Source: JBBFMJ01 sp037441225 (lineage in GTDB: Bacteria; Acidobacteriota; Thermoanaerobaculia; UBA2201). Taken from it: a stretch of DNA of 15,744 nucleotides. The notes beneath the pieces are model-generated. The model saw only the letters and a list, made by a program, of their open reading frames with translations. It was not told the origin of the DNA and searched no databases. The position numbers and the translations under genes were made by a program. Where the stretch lies: contig JBBISU010000072.1 in assembly GCA_037441225.1 (NCBI GenBank), forward strand, positions 1 to 15,744, written 5' to 3'. This document shows positions 5,442 through 13,232 of the stretch, in pieces. The first letter of the stretch is position 1. Each line of letters begins with the position of its first letter.

Positions 5442-6590
5442 TTATTTTAAAATTTTGCTTAAAACCTTTTTTCTTATTTCTTTTGGAGCAGGTAATTCCT
5501 GTAAAATTTCCCCTTTGCTTAAAATTTTCTTTAAAATTTTTTCTTTTTTTCCACCACAGGTGCAAACCTTTTCTTCTTCTTTAAATAAAACAACTTCCCT
5601 TTCCCAACAATTTTTACATAAAAGAATATCTTTTTTCCCTGATTTTTTACCTTTTTTTGAAAAAGGTGTACCTTCAATTTCAACTATATCCAAAGAAAAA
5701 TCAATGATAGGGGCATTTGATATGGAAGTTCCAATACCAAAACCATCAACTAAAGGATAAAGTTCATCAATGTCTTCTTCTTTTAATCCACCAGAGACAA
5801 AAATTTTTACATTTTTATAACCTTTTAAATTTAATTCCCACTTAACTTCTTCAATTATTTTTTTCAAATTTCCTCTCCTGGAAGGAGGAGTATCAAGGCG
5901 AATTCCATTTAATTTATCTTTCATTATTTCTGCCAGTTTTATGCTTTCAAATTTTTCATCTTGAAATGTGTCAATTAGTGCAATCCTTGGGACATCTTTT
6001 TCTATTATTTCATCAAATGCCAGGACTGCTTTTTCTGTTGAACCAAAGCATAAAATCAAAGAATGAGGCATTGTCCCAACAGGTGTTTCTTCAATCAAAG
6101 ATGCCCCTTTAATTGTGGCAACTCCATCACATCCACCAATATAAGCATTCCTTTCAATCATAGGTGTAATTGCAGGGTGCATTCTCCTTGCACCAAAGGA
6201 TATAATTGTTTTATCTTTTGCTTTTCTTTTAAACCTTGAAGAAATTGTTGCAATTCCTGATGCCTGACATAAAAGCCCTAAAAGTGCTGTCTCATAAATT
6301 ATGAAATCCTGATAGTTTCCTTCAACTATCATAACAGGTTCCTCTGGATAAAAAATCTCACCTTCCTCCATTGCCCAGACATCCACTTTTAAATTTTTTA
6401 AAAGATTTATTGCTTCTTCAAGCCCTGCAAAAATGCCATATTCCCAGTTTTTTGGAAGGGATTTCGTTGAGATTTCTGCAACAACATAAGGATTTAATTT
6501 TTTTTCTTTTAAAATCTTTAATGCTCTTTCAAAATAAACATCTGTTGTCTTTCCTTCCAAGATCTCTTCTTCTTTTGCAATATGAAACAT
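5442..6590 (-). CDS. pncB: Nicotinate phosphoribosyltransferase with C-terminal zinc ribbon
   Basis: Makes nicotinate mononucleotide from nicotinate and PRPP, the entry step of NAD salvage (Preiss-Handler pathway); cytoplasmic. The 382 aa match the compact archaeal/thermophile type rather than longer enterobacterial PncB. Motifs visible: FYPEEPVM near 80-87, FGARRMHP (132-139), GTMPHS with H176 as the probable phosphorylated histidine, RLDTPPSRRG (231-240), VSGGL (265-269), and the phosphate-binding DGFGIGTS (282-289). A tail of the zinc-knuckle kind has C325/C328 and C343/C345. The start ATG follows GTAGGTGG, and this ribosome site overlaps the TAG stop of the DUF2905 gene, so the two are probably one operon with coupled translation. 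Confidence 0.95.
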   Translation of the reverse strand: MFHIAKEEEILEGKTTDVYFERALKILKEKKLNPYVVAEISTKSLPKNWEYGIFAGLEEAINLLKNLKVDVWAMEEGEIFYPEEPVMIVEGNYQDFIIYETALLGLLCQASGIATISSRFKRKAKDKTIISFGARRMHPAITPMIERNAYIGGCDGVATIKGASLIEETPVGTMPHSLILCFGSTEKAVLAFDEIIEKDVPRIALIDTFQDEKFESIKLAEIMKDKLNGIRLDTPPSRRGNLKKIIEEVKWELNLKGYKNVKIFVSGGLKEEDIDELYPLVDGFGIGTSISNAPIIDFSLDIVEIEGTPFSKKGKKSGKKDILLCKNCWEREVVLFKEEEKVCTCGGKKEKILKKILSKGEILQELPAPKEIRKKVLSKILK

Positions 6591-6598
6591 AACACCAC

Positions 6599-6823
6599 CT
6601 ACTTTCTTAAAATTTTAAAAAAAAAGGAAAAAAATAATGATAAAAGTAAACTTAATAAAATTGAAGTTGTTACTGGAAAGTAAAATTTAAAATTTTCCTT
6701 TTCTATATAAATATCTCCTGGGAGTTTAAAAATTTTTATTTTTTCAAAAAAGAAAAAAAAGATAGAAAGGAGTAAAAAGATAATTCCAAGAATTAGAAAA
6801 AATAAAGCAACATTTTTTTCCAT
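6599..6823 (-). CDS. DUF2905 family small membrane protein
   Basis: A 74-aa protein with two hydrophobic helices (about 5-27 and 52-70) around the conserved core KLPGDIYIEKENFKFYFPVTTS. The LPGDI plus FYFP signature identifies DUF2905, whose role is unknown. It is the first gene of a minus-strand pair with pncB (8-nt gap). Upstream is a TTGAAA / 16 nt / TATAAT promoter whose -10 ends 6 nt before the ATG, and there is no Shine-Dalgarno sequence, so the mRNA is probably leaderless. Gene and promoter share the intergenic region with the divergently transcribed repeat protein. Confidence 0.85.
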   Translation of the reverse strand: MEKNVALFFLILGIIFLLLSIFFFFFEKIKIFKLPGDIYIEKENFKFYFPVTTSILLSLLLSLFFSFFFKILRK

Positions 6824-6829
6824 ATTTTT

Positions 6830-6857
6830 ATTATAACATTTAAAATTAAATTTTCAA
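6830..6857 (-). promoter_or_regulatory. Sigma-70-type promoter for DUF2905-pncB, predicted leaderless
   Basis: Reading the minus strand: -35 TTGAAA (6857-6852), a 16-bp spacer, then -10 TATAAT (6835-6830) preceded by TGT to give TGTTATAAT. Six bases separate it from ATG at 6823, so transcription should begin at or next to the start codon. The -35 lies inside dyad 1 of the divergent regulatory region. Confidence 0.7.
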
Positions 6858-6890
6858 ATTTTTGAAAATTTTTTCAAAATTTTGAAAAAA
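6851..6890. promoter_or_regulatory. Two adjacent TTTCAAA/TTTGAAA dyads, candidate activator sites
   Basis: Dyad 1 is TTTTCAAA-TT-TTTGAAAA (6851-6868). Dyad 2 is a perfect 22-bp palindrome with arms TTTTTTCAAAA (6869-6879) and its complement (6880-6890). Their centres are 20 bp apart, about two helical turns, and lie about 48-68 bp upstream of the -24 element at 6917. This arrangement suits paired dimers of an NtrC-type enhancer-binding protein. The regulator encoded at 11168 is the obvious candidate, by inference only. The AT-rich composition weakens the case. Confidence 0.4.
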
Positions 6891-6916
6891 AACTGCTCAT
6901 TTTCTAAAAAAATGTC

Positions 6917-6932
6917 TGGCATAGGATTTGCA
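6917..6932 (+). promoter_or_regulatory. Sigma-54 (-24/-12) promoter
   Basis: TGGCATAGGATTTGCA fits TGGCAY-N5-TTGCW, with exactly 10 bp between the invariant GG (6918-6919) and GC (6930-6931). Transcription would start near 6943, leaving a short leader with AAGGAGGT (6956-6963) before ATG 6968. This is the only gene in the window with both an intergenic sigma-54 match and a full Shine-Dalgarno leader, and an NtrC-class activator is encoded about 4 kb downstream. Confidence 0.75.
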
Positions 6933-6967
6933 TAAGAATTATTGAAAATTTTTTTAAGGAGGTAGTT

Positions 6968-9679
6968 ATGAAGTTTTTTAAATTTTTAATTTTATCTTTG
7001 CTTTTTGTTTCCCTTTGTTTTTCATTGCCAAAGGATAATTTTATTAAAACAAAAAGGGATTTTAAAATTGAAAAAGGATTTAAAGAAATTGGTTTGAAAG
7101 AAAAAACAGTTTTAAGTGGAAAAGAAAAAATTATGAATACAGCTGTTTACTTTGGAATGAAAGAAAATCCACAAAAGTTATCTTCAGAAGATAAGATAAA
7201 TGCAAAAGATAAAGATTTTCAGCTTAAATTAGCTGAAACAAAAAATTATGATGGAAAGAAAATAATTAAAAGCTGTGATTTGAAAAACTCAATTGGCTCA
7301 ATTTCAGGTTATGTTTATGATTTGAAAGAAGCCCCACTTAAAGGTATTCAATTATATCTTTTGCCAATCTCTTTTTCAAATGGGGAGATTGGTTCCTTTC
7401 CACTTTTTAATTATTATGCAGAGACAGATGAAAATGGCTTCTTTTTATTGTATTTTGATTTAGAAGGTTCTTATATCTTACTTGCTTCTGATCCTAATTC
7501 AATTTACCTTCCACAATATTATGACCACAAAGATTCTTATGAAGAAGCAGATGTTTTAATTTTAAAAAATGGTGATGTTTTAACTAATTTAAATTTCAAT
7601 TTAAAGAAATCTGCTTCAATTTCAGGAAGAATAATTGATGCTAAAACAGGTGAAGGTGTTTGGGGTATTTATGTTTACACAGTAAATCCTAACCAAGATT
7701 GGGAATATGGCTTGCCTTACTTTATTGATGACATAACCGATGATGAAGGAAACTACCATATTTCAGGGCTTTCTCTAGGAACTTATGAGATCCATACAAT
7801 TGATTTTGGAAATTTTTATGGTGAATATACATACCCTGAAAAAATAACAATAACTGCCTATGAAGATATAACAGGCATAGATTTTTCATTAAATCCAACT
7901 TCAACAGGGATAAAAGGTAAAATTTCTCTTCCAAATGGTGAACCTGCTTCAAATGGCTGGGTTTATGCTACAAGTAATACACTACAAGACCCTTGGGATA
8001 ACTACTGGACTTATACAAATTCAAAGGGAGAATATAGGATAGGAACAAAAGTAAATAAGTATGTTATCTCTGCTTCAACTTTTGACGATACAACCCTTAC
8101 AACTTATTATCCAGGTGTGAGGAATTTTAAAGATGCAAAACCAGTAAAAGTTGATGAAAATACAATAGTTGAAAACATTGATTTTCAACTGCTCCCAGCT
8201 GGTTTTATAGAAGGGAAGGTATTATCTGATTCTTTGGAACCCCTTCAATCAATTTATGTTGAGGTCTTTGATAAGCAAGGTTTTTTTGTCAACCATTATG
8301 TGACAAATGAAAATGGAGAATTTAAAATTGGTGGCCTTGATGAAGGAATTTACTATTTATTTGCTTGGGATAGCGAAGGAAATTATTCACCCCAATGGTA
8401 TAACAACAAAAAAACCTTTGAGGATGCAGATCCTGTAAATGTAAAGATGGGAGAGATAACAAGTGGGATTTTGTTTAAATTAAAGAAAGCAGGAAAAATT
8501 GTTGGCTATGTTTTGGACTCCCAAACACTAAATCCAGTAAAAGATATTTTTCTTTTTGCTTATGATGAAAATTTTTACTATGAATCCTATGGATTTTCAC
8601 AAGAAGATGGATATTTTGAAATTAAGGGACTGCAAACTGGCTCCTATATAGTTTTTAGTTATGATTTAAATGGAGAATATATTCCAACTTATTATGACTC
8701 TGTAACAGATGTATCCCTTGCAACAGAAGTTCAAGTTATAGAAGGAGCAGATACAAATATTACCTTTAAAATTTTAAAAGGTGGAAAGATAAAAGGAAAA
8801 GTTTTTTCAAATACAAATCTTCCTTTAAATTATGCTTACATAACTGCCCTTGATTTAAATGGAAATTGGTGTGGCTTTGGCTATACTTCAGATGATGGAA
8901 GTTATTATATAGGTGGTTTAATGGGTGGAACTTATATTTTATATGCCCAGGATGGAACAGGTCAATATGCACCAAAATGGTATGAGAATGCTGATTCACC
9001 AGATGAAGCAAAGCCAATAAATCTAAATTTAGGTCAAACAATTGAAAATATTAATTTTTATCTTCCCCCTGCTGGTTCAATTTCTGGGAAAGTAACTGAC
9101 ATGGAAGGAAATCCTTTAAGTTATATGATTTTATTTGCAGAAAAAATTACTCAAAGTAATTTTAATTCTTATGAAGTTCAATGGGCTTCCACAGATGAAA
9201 ATGGAAATTATAAGATAATTGGGTTAGGCACAGGAGATTACAGGGTTGGAGTTTTTCTGCCAAATGGCTTAATTTATTACTATGATGGAACCTTTGATCC
9301 GGATAAAGCAAAACCAGTTCCTGTTTTACAAGGTGAAGAAACAAAAAACATTGATTTTAAAATAGATTTAAATGGAGGAAGAATAAAAGGAAAAGTTTCA
9401 GATAGTTCAAATTCAGAGCCAATTGCCTATGCTGCCATAACAGTTTTTGATGAATTTGGAATTCCTGTTTCCTTTGGAATGACAGATGAAGAAGGAAACT
9501 TTTTTATTTATTTTTTAGCTCCAGGAAAATATAAGGTCTCTGCTTGGGCATATTGTTATAAGGAAGAATGGTATAAAGAAAAAGATTCTTATTCCTCTGC
9601 AAATACTATTAATATTAGAGAAAATGGCTTTGTCTCTGGAATTGATTTCACCTTAGAGCCAGATGAATGCATTTATTAA
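6968..9679 (+). CDS. Secreted protein with eight carboxypeptidase-regulatory-like repeats
   Basis: 903 aa. The Sec signal peptide is about residues 1-19 (lysines, then a Leu/Phe core, CFSLP). Residues 20-108 are a lysine-rich spacer. Eight tandem units of about 96-106 aa begin near residues 109, 215, 312, 410, 506, 604, 702 and 803. Each opens with (S/K)I-x-G-x-V, then a DENG-x-(F/Y)-x-I-x-GL-x-x-G-x-Y turn-and-strand block, a YYP/WY segment, DA-x-x-V, and closes with IDF-x-L. This is the prealbumin-like/Ig-like fold of the carboxypeptidase regulatory domain (PF13620/CNA_B type). It is a structural module that carries no catalysis, so the product is likely an extended rod or adhesive protein on or outside the cell surface. 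No peptidase domain, C-terminal anchor or sorting signal is seen; C863 and C901 could pair. It is served by a sigma-54 promoter and ended by a hairpin terminator, so it is a single-gene unit. Confidence 0.85.
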   Translation: MKFFKFLILSLLFVSLCFSLPKDNFIKTKRDFKIEKGFKEIGLKEKTVLSGKEKIMNTAVYFGMKENPQKLSSEDKINAKDKDFQLKLAETKNYDGKKIIKSCDLKNSIGSISGYVYDLKEAPLKGIQLYLLPISFSNGEIGSFPLFNYYAETDENGFFLLYFDLEGSYILLASDPNSIYLPQYYDHKDSYEEADVLILKNGDVLTNLNFNLKKSASISGRIIDAKTGEGVWGIYVYTVNPNQDWEYGLPYFIDDITDDEGNYHISGLSLGTYEIHTIDFGNFYGEYTYPEKITITAYEDITGIDFSLNPTSTGIKGKISLPNGEPASNGWVYATSNTLQDPWDNYWTYTNSKGEYRIGTKVNKYVISASTFDDTTLTTYYPGVRNFKDAKPVKVDENTIVENIDFQLLPAGFIEGKVLSDSLEPLQSIYVEVFDKQGFFVNHYVTNENGEFKIGGLDEGIYYLFAWDSEGNYSPQWYNNKKTFEDADPVNVKMGEITSGILFKLKKAGKIVGYVLDSQTLNPVKDIFLFAYDENFYYESYGFSQEDGYFEIKGLQTGSYIVFSYDLNGEYIPTYYDSVTDVSLATEVQVIEGADTNITFKILKGGKIKGKVFSNTNLPLNYAYITALDLNGNWCGFGYTSDDGSYYIGGLMGGTYILYAQDGTGQYAPKWYENADSPDEAKPINLNLGQTIENINFYLPPAGSISGKVTDMEGNPLSYMILFAEKITQSNFNSYEVQWASTDENGNYKIIGLGTGDYRVGVFLPNGLIYYYDGTFDPDKAKPVPVLQGEETKNIDFKIDLNGGRIKGKVSDSSNSEPIAYAAITVFDEFGIPVSFGMTDEEGNFFIYFLAPGKYKVSAWAYCYKEEWYKEKDSYSSANTINIRENGFVSGIDFTLEPDECIY

Positions 9680-9707
9680 GCCAAAAATAAATTTGTTTTA
9701 TTTTTTT

Positions 9708-9742
9708 TAGGTGGATAATTATTTTATCCACCTATTTTTTTT
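9708..9742 (+). terminator. Rho-independent terminator
   Basis: A perfect 11-bp stem, TAGGTGGATAA (9708-9718) with TTATCCACCTA (9724-9734), has a 5-nt loop TTATT and is followed by eight T (9735-9742). It ends the repeat-protein transcript 29 nt after its stop codon. The promoter of the next operon begins directly at its T-tract. Confidence 0.9.
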
Positions 9743-9750
9743 GTTATAAT
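9742..9750 (+). promoter_or_regulatory. Extended -10 promoter of the kinase/regulator operon
   Basis: TGTTATAAT ends 6 nt before the GTG start at 9757. No Shine-Dalgarno sequence lies between, so a leaderless mRNA beginning with GTG is predicted. The region where a -35 should lie is inside the terminator stem and shows no consensus. This is the third copy of the 9-mer in the window. Confidence 0.65.
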
Positions 9751-9756
9751 TCAATT

Positions 9757-11187
9757 GTGGAAAATTTCTTTAAAAGCTTTTCTTTTAGATTTTTCATTAG
9801 CTTCTTAATTTTATCTTTTCTTTTTTTCTTCATAGGAAGTTATTTATTTATTAACATTATGAAAGGTTATTTTGAAAAAGAATTAGAAGAAAGGCTGACA
9901 CTAACTGGAAAAATTATTTCTTCAAATTTAAATATTTATTTTATTGGGAAAGAAAAAAACTTTGAAGAAGGAAAATATTTGAATTATTTGAGAGAAAAGT
10001 TAAAAAAGAATAAAGAAGAACTAAATTTAGAAAGATTATACATATTTAATTTAAAAGGTGAAGCAATAGTTGATACTGAAAATTTAACAAAGGGAACACT
10101 TTTAAGCAACTTTTTATTAAATCCTGTTTCTCTTGATAACTTAAAAAAAGGAATTGTTTATTCTACTTTACTTTATGAAATTAAAGGTGAATATTTTAAA
10201 AGTTGTTTTATTCCTATAAAAATAGGAGATGAATTTTTATTAGGACTTGGGATTGATGCCCCTGCTGAATATGTCAAGAATTTTAAAGTTCTTCAATTGA
10301 AAATTTTTTATTTCTTTTTAATTTCTCTTCTTTTTGGCTTGGTAGTTTCCTTTTATTTAAGCAAAAGCATTTCAAAACCTTTAAAAAATTTAATTAAAGA
10401 AACAGAAAATTTAATTAAAAGTGATTTTGAAAAACCTTTGACTTTTAATTCAAGAACAGAACTTGATAAAATAGGAAATACTCTGGAAATTTTAAGACAG
10501 AATATAAACAAAAGAGATGAGTATTTAAAGATGATGGTTTCTCAAATTGCCCATGAAATAAAAAACCCTTTAAGTATTTTTAATTTTTATTTATCCTTTC
10601 TTTTAGATGAAAATATAAATGCAGAAGAAAGAAAAAATTATGTAAATATTTTAAAGGAAGAAACAGAAAAAATTGAAGGGCTTTTAGATAACTTTATAAA
10701 TTTTGTTAAGAAAAAAGAACCTAAATTTGAAATTTTTAACTTAAAAGATTTATTTTCAAAAATTGAAAAACTATATTCAAAAAAAGCAAAAGAAAATAAT
10801 ATTAATTTTATGATTGATATTTCTGAAAACTTAAAGATTTTTTCAGATAAGGACTTCCTTTTTCACATTCTTTTTAATTTAGTAAAAAACAGTTTTGAAG
10901 CAATGGAGGAAGGTGGAAAATTGGAAATGATAGGAATTGAAGAGGAAAAAAATTTTAAGATAGTAGTTAAAGATACTGGCTGTGGTATAAAGGAAGAAAT
11001 CAAAGATAAGGTTTTTGAACCATTTTTTACAACAAAAGCAAAGGGTATTGGACTTGGTTTAACTGTTGTAAAAGAATATACAAAAAAATTAAAGGGAAAT
11101 TTGATAATAAATTCAAAAGAAGGGAAAGGGACTGAAGTTATTATTTTATTTAAGAAGAGGAGGGAAAATGGATATATTAATAATTGA
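9757..11187 (+). CDS. Membrane sensor histidine kinase (NtrB/ZraS-like)
   Basis: 476 aa with a GTG start. TM1 is about residues 11-33. An extracytoplasmic sensor of about 145 residues (34-180) contains ERLYIFNLKGEAIVDT, as in PAS/Cache-like sensors. TM2 is about 181-203, followed by HAMP (about 204-255, SISKPLKNLI). The dimerisation helix carries the phospho-acceptor H266 in SQIAHEIKNPLS. The ATPase domain has N378 (NLVKNSFEAM), the G1 box DTGCGI (406-411), F box FEPFFTTK (420-427) and G2 GIGLGL (430-435). All catalytic boxes are intact. It overlaps the response regulator by 20 nt, so they form a cognate pair. The signal is unknown; the linked cell-surface genes suggest an envelope or extracellular cue. 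Confidence 0.95.
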   Translation: MENFFKSFSFRFFISFLILSFLFFFIGSYLFINIMKGYFEKELEERLTLTGKIISSNLNIYFIGKEKNFEEGKYLNYLREKLKKNKEELNLERLYIFNLKGEAIVDTENLTKGTLLSNFLLNPVSLDNLKKGIVYSTLLYEIKGEYFKSCFIPIKIGDEFLLGLGIDAPAEYVKNFKVLQLKIFYFFLISLLFGLVVSFYLSKSISKPLKNLIKETENLIKSDFEKPLTFNSRTELDKIGNTLEILRQNINKRDEYLKMMVSQIAHEIKNPLSIFNFYLSFLLDENINAEERKNYVNILKEETEKIEGLLDNFINFVKKKEPKFEIFNLKDLFSKIEKLYSKKAKENNINFMIDISENLKIFSDKDFLFHILFNLVKNSFEAMEEGGKLEMIGIEEEKNFKIVVKDTGCGIKEEIKDKVFEPFFTTKAKGIGLGLTVVKEYTKKLKGNLIINSKEGKGTEVIILFKKRRENGYINN

Positions 11188-12475
11188 AGATGAAGAAAAT
11201 TTATTAAAGGCAATAGAAATTACTTTAAAAAAGGAAAACAATTCTGTTTATATTTCAAAAAACAAATCTGAAACAATGCAAATTTTAAAAGAAAAAAAAA
11301 TTGACCTCTGCTTTTTAGATTATAAACTTCCAGATTCAAATGGTATGGAAATTTTAAAAGAGATTAAAAAATTATATCCAGAAACAGAAGTAATTTTAAT
11401 GACTGCTTATGGGACAATTGAAATGGCAGTGGAAGCAATGAAAAATGGTGCCATTGATTTTATACAAAAACCTTTTTCACCTGAAGATTTAAAATTAAGA
11501 TTGGATATATTCAAAAACTCAAAATTTTTTTCAAAAAAAGGAAAATTTGAAGAAATTATAACTGAAAATAAGGAAATGACTAAGATTTTGGAAGAAGCAA
11601 AGAAAGTTTCTTCAACAAAGGCAACTGTTTTAATAAGGGGTGAATCAGGGACTGGCAAGGAACTTTTAGCCCATTTTATCCATAAAAACTCAGAGAGAAA
11701 AAAAATGCCTTTAGTTAAAGTTAATTGTGGAATTTTAAATGAAAATTTATTGGAAAGTGAAATCTTTGGACACGAAAAGGGTTCCTTTACTGGTGCAATA
11801 AAACAAAAAAAGGGAAGGATTGAAATGGCAGAAGGAGGTACATTGTTTTTGGATGAAGTTGGGGATATTCCTTTACCTCTTCAAATAAAACTTTTAAGGG
11901 TTTTGCAAGAAGGGGAATTTGAAAGGGTTGGGGGTGAAAAAACATTAAAAGCAGATGTGAGATGGATTTCAGCAACCCATAGAAACTTAGAAGAGATGGT
12001 TGAAAAAGGAACTTTTAGAGAAGATCTATTTTATAGAATTAATGTAATTCCTTTTTACCTTCCACCTTTAAGGGAAAGGAAGGAAGACATTTTGCTATTA
12101 ATTGATTATTATTCAAATTATTTTTCAAAGGAACACAAAAAAGAAAAAATAAATTTTTCAAAAGAAGCAATAAATTTTCTCTTAAACTATCCCTGGCCTG
12201 GAAATATCAGGGAACTTAAAAATTTTATTGAATGGGCAACAATTTTATATTTTGGCAAGGAATTAGGTTTAGAAGAAGTCAAAAAAAAGTTATCTTGCAA
12301 GTCCTATGAGAATTTTGAAACACTAAAAGAAAGCACAGAAAAGATGGAAGCAAAAATTATAAAAGAAACGATCCTTGCTTGTGGTGGAAATATTTCCAAG
12401 GCAGCAAAAGTTTTAGGGACAAAGCCAAATACCTTATTTTATAAGATAAAGAAATATAACATTGATGTGGATTAA
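11168..12475 (+). CDS. NtrC-family sigma-54-dependent response regulator
   Basis: 435 aa in the classic three-domain layout. The receiver (about 1-115) has acidic residues E7/D8, phospho-acceptor D51 in FLDYKLP, T79 and K101. The sigma-54 activator AAA+ domain (about 133-365) has Walker A GESGTGKE (158-165), sigma-54-contact loop GSFTGA (205-210, the common Ser variant of GAFTGA), Walker B GGTLFLDE (223-230) and the FREDLFYRINV/LRERKEDI arginine segments. A Fis-type helix-turn-helix is at about 400-432 (GGNISKAAKVLG). It should drive open-complex formation at -24/-12 promoters when phosphorylated by the upstream kinase. The GAGGAGGG ribosome site lies inside the end of the kinase gene. The best target in the window is the promoter at 6917. 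Confidence 0.96.
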   Translation: MDILIIEDEENLLKAIEITLKKENNSVYISKNKSETMQILKEKKIDLCFLDYKLPDSNGMEILKEIKKLYPETEVILMTAYGTIEMAVEAMKNGAIDFIQKPFSPEDLKLRLDIFKNSKFFSKKGKFEEIITENKEMTKILEEAKKVSSTKATVLIRGESGTGKELLAHFIHKNSERKKMPLVKVNCGILNENLLESEIFGHEKGSFTGAIKQKKGRIEMAEGGTLFLDEVGDIPLPLQIKLLRVLQEGEFERVGGEKTLKADVRWISATHRNLEEMVEKGTFREDLFYRINVIPFYLPPLRERKEDILLLIDYYSNYFSKEHKKEKINFSKEAINFLLNYPWPGNIRELKNFIEWATILYFGKELGLEEVKKKLSCKSYENFETLKESTEKMEAKIIKETILACGGNISKAAKVLGTKPNTLFYKIKKYNIDVD

Positions 12476-13232
12476 ATTTTTAATTTTATTCCAACTAATT
12501 TTCTTTGAAGATTATAAAATACAATATGAAGAATATATAAAAAATAAGGAAAAATGTTATATTTTAAAAGAAAGGTTGGAAAAAATTGGAAAAGAAGTTG
12601 ATTTTTATGAGAGTAAAAAAGAAATAGAAAAGGCAAAAAAATTATTAAAAGAAAGCCATTCTTTATCAATTGAGTTTACAAATTGTCAAAAGGATTTAAA
12701 AATTAAAGAAAAAAAATTAGAAAAATTGAAAAAGAAAGCAAGGGAGGAGTTAGAAAAAGAAATTGAAAAGATTATTTCTTCAAAGGTTTCTTCAAAAGAA
12801 AATTATAGTTCTTTAATTGATTTAATTGAAAAATTAAAATATTTAAAGGAGGAATCTTATTGCTCTGTTTTTTCAATAAAAGAAATAGAAATATCAGAAG
12901 AGGAACCAGAAGAAATTATAAAGGAAAAGTTAAAAATATTAGAATCAATTTTGTTTGATATAAAAAAAGAAATGGAAAATACAAAAACTATAGTGGAAAA
13001 ATTAAGTAAGGAAAAAGATTTAAGTGAAAATCTATTTCAATTTATGAAAAAAATGGAGATGGAAGGTGGAGCACTTCTTGATACAAGAATTTCCTCTGAA
13101 AGCATTTCTTTTGAAATTGAAAGGATTGATAAAGAAATAGAGAACTGCAATAAAACATTAAATATATATAAATCAATAGTTGAATATTTGGAAATAAAAA
13201 GAGAAGATATTTTTAAAAGGAGCAAAAAATGA
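12465..13232 (+). CDS. Exported coiled-coil protein of unknown function
   Basis: 255 aa from ATG 12465, with a TTG just before it as an alternative start. Residues 1-15 are a short hydrophobic segment (KFLILFQLIFF), probably a signal peptide or anchor. Most of the rest is Lys/Glu-rich with Leu/Ile heptad-like spacing (strongest at about 60-105 and 140-195), which predicts long coiled coils. I recognise no family. It overlaps the regulator's stop codon by 11 nt and its TGA overlaps the next ATG, so it is translated as part of the operon. No Shine-Dalgarno site is visible, consistent with coupling. By position it may be a periplasmic scaffold or accessory for the beta-barrel that follows; this is inference. 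Confidence 0.7.
   Translation: MWIKFLILFQLIFFEDYKIQYEEYIKNKEKCYILKERLEKIGKEVDFYESKKEIEKAKKLLKESHSLSIEFTNCQKDLKIKEKKLEKLKKKAREELEKEIEKIISSKVSSKENYSSLIDLIEKLKYLKEESYCSVFSIKEIEISEEEPEEIIKEKLKILESILFDIKKEMENTKTIVEKLSKEKDLSENLFQFMKKMEMEGGALLDTRISSESISFEIERIDKEIENCNKTLNIYKSIVEYLEIKREDIFKRSKK

Noticed and set aside
6968..9679. Reading the repeat protein as a carboxypeptidase
   Set aside because: Only the non-catalytic regulatory-type domain is repeated; there is no zinc-peptidase motif or catalytic domain.
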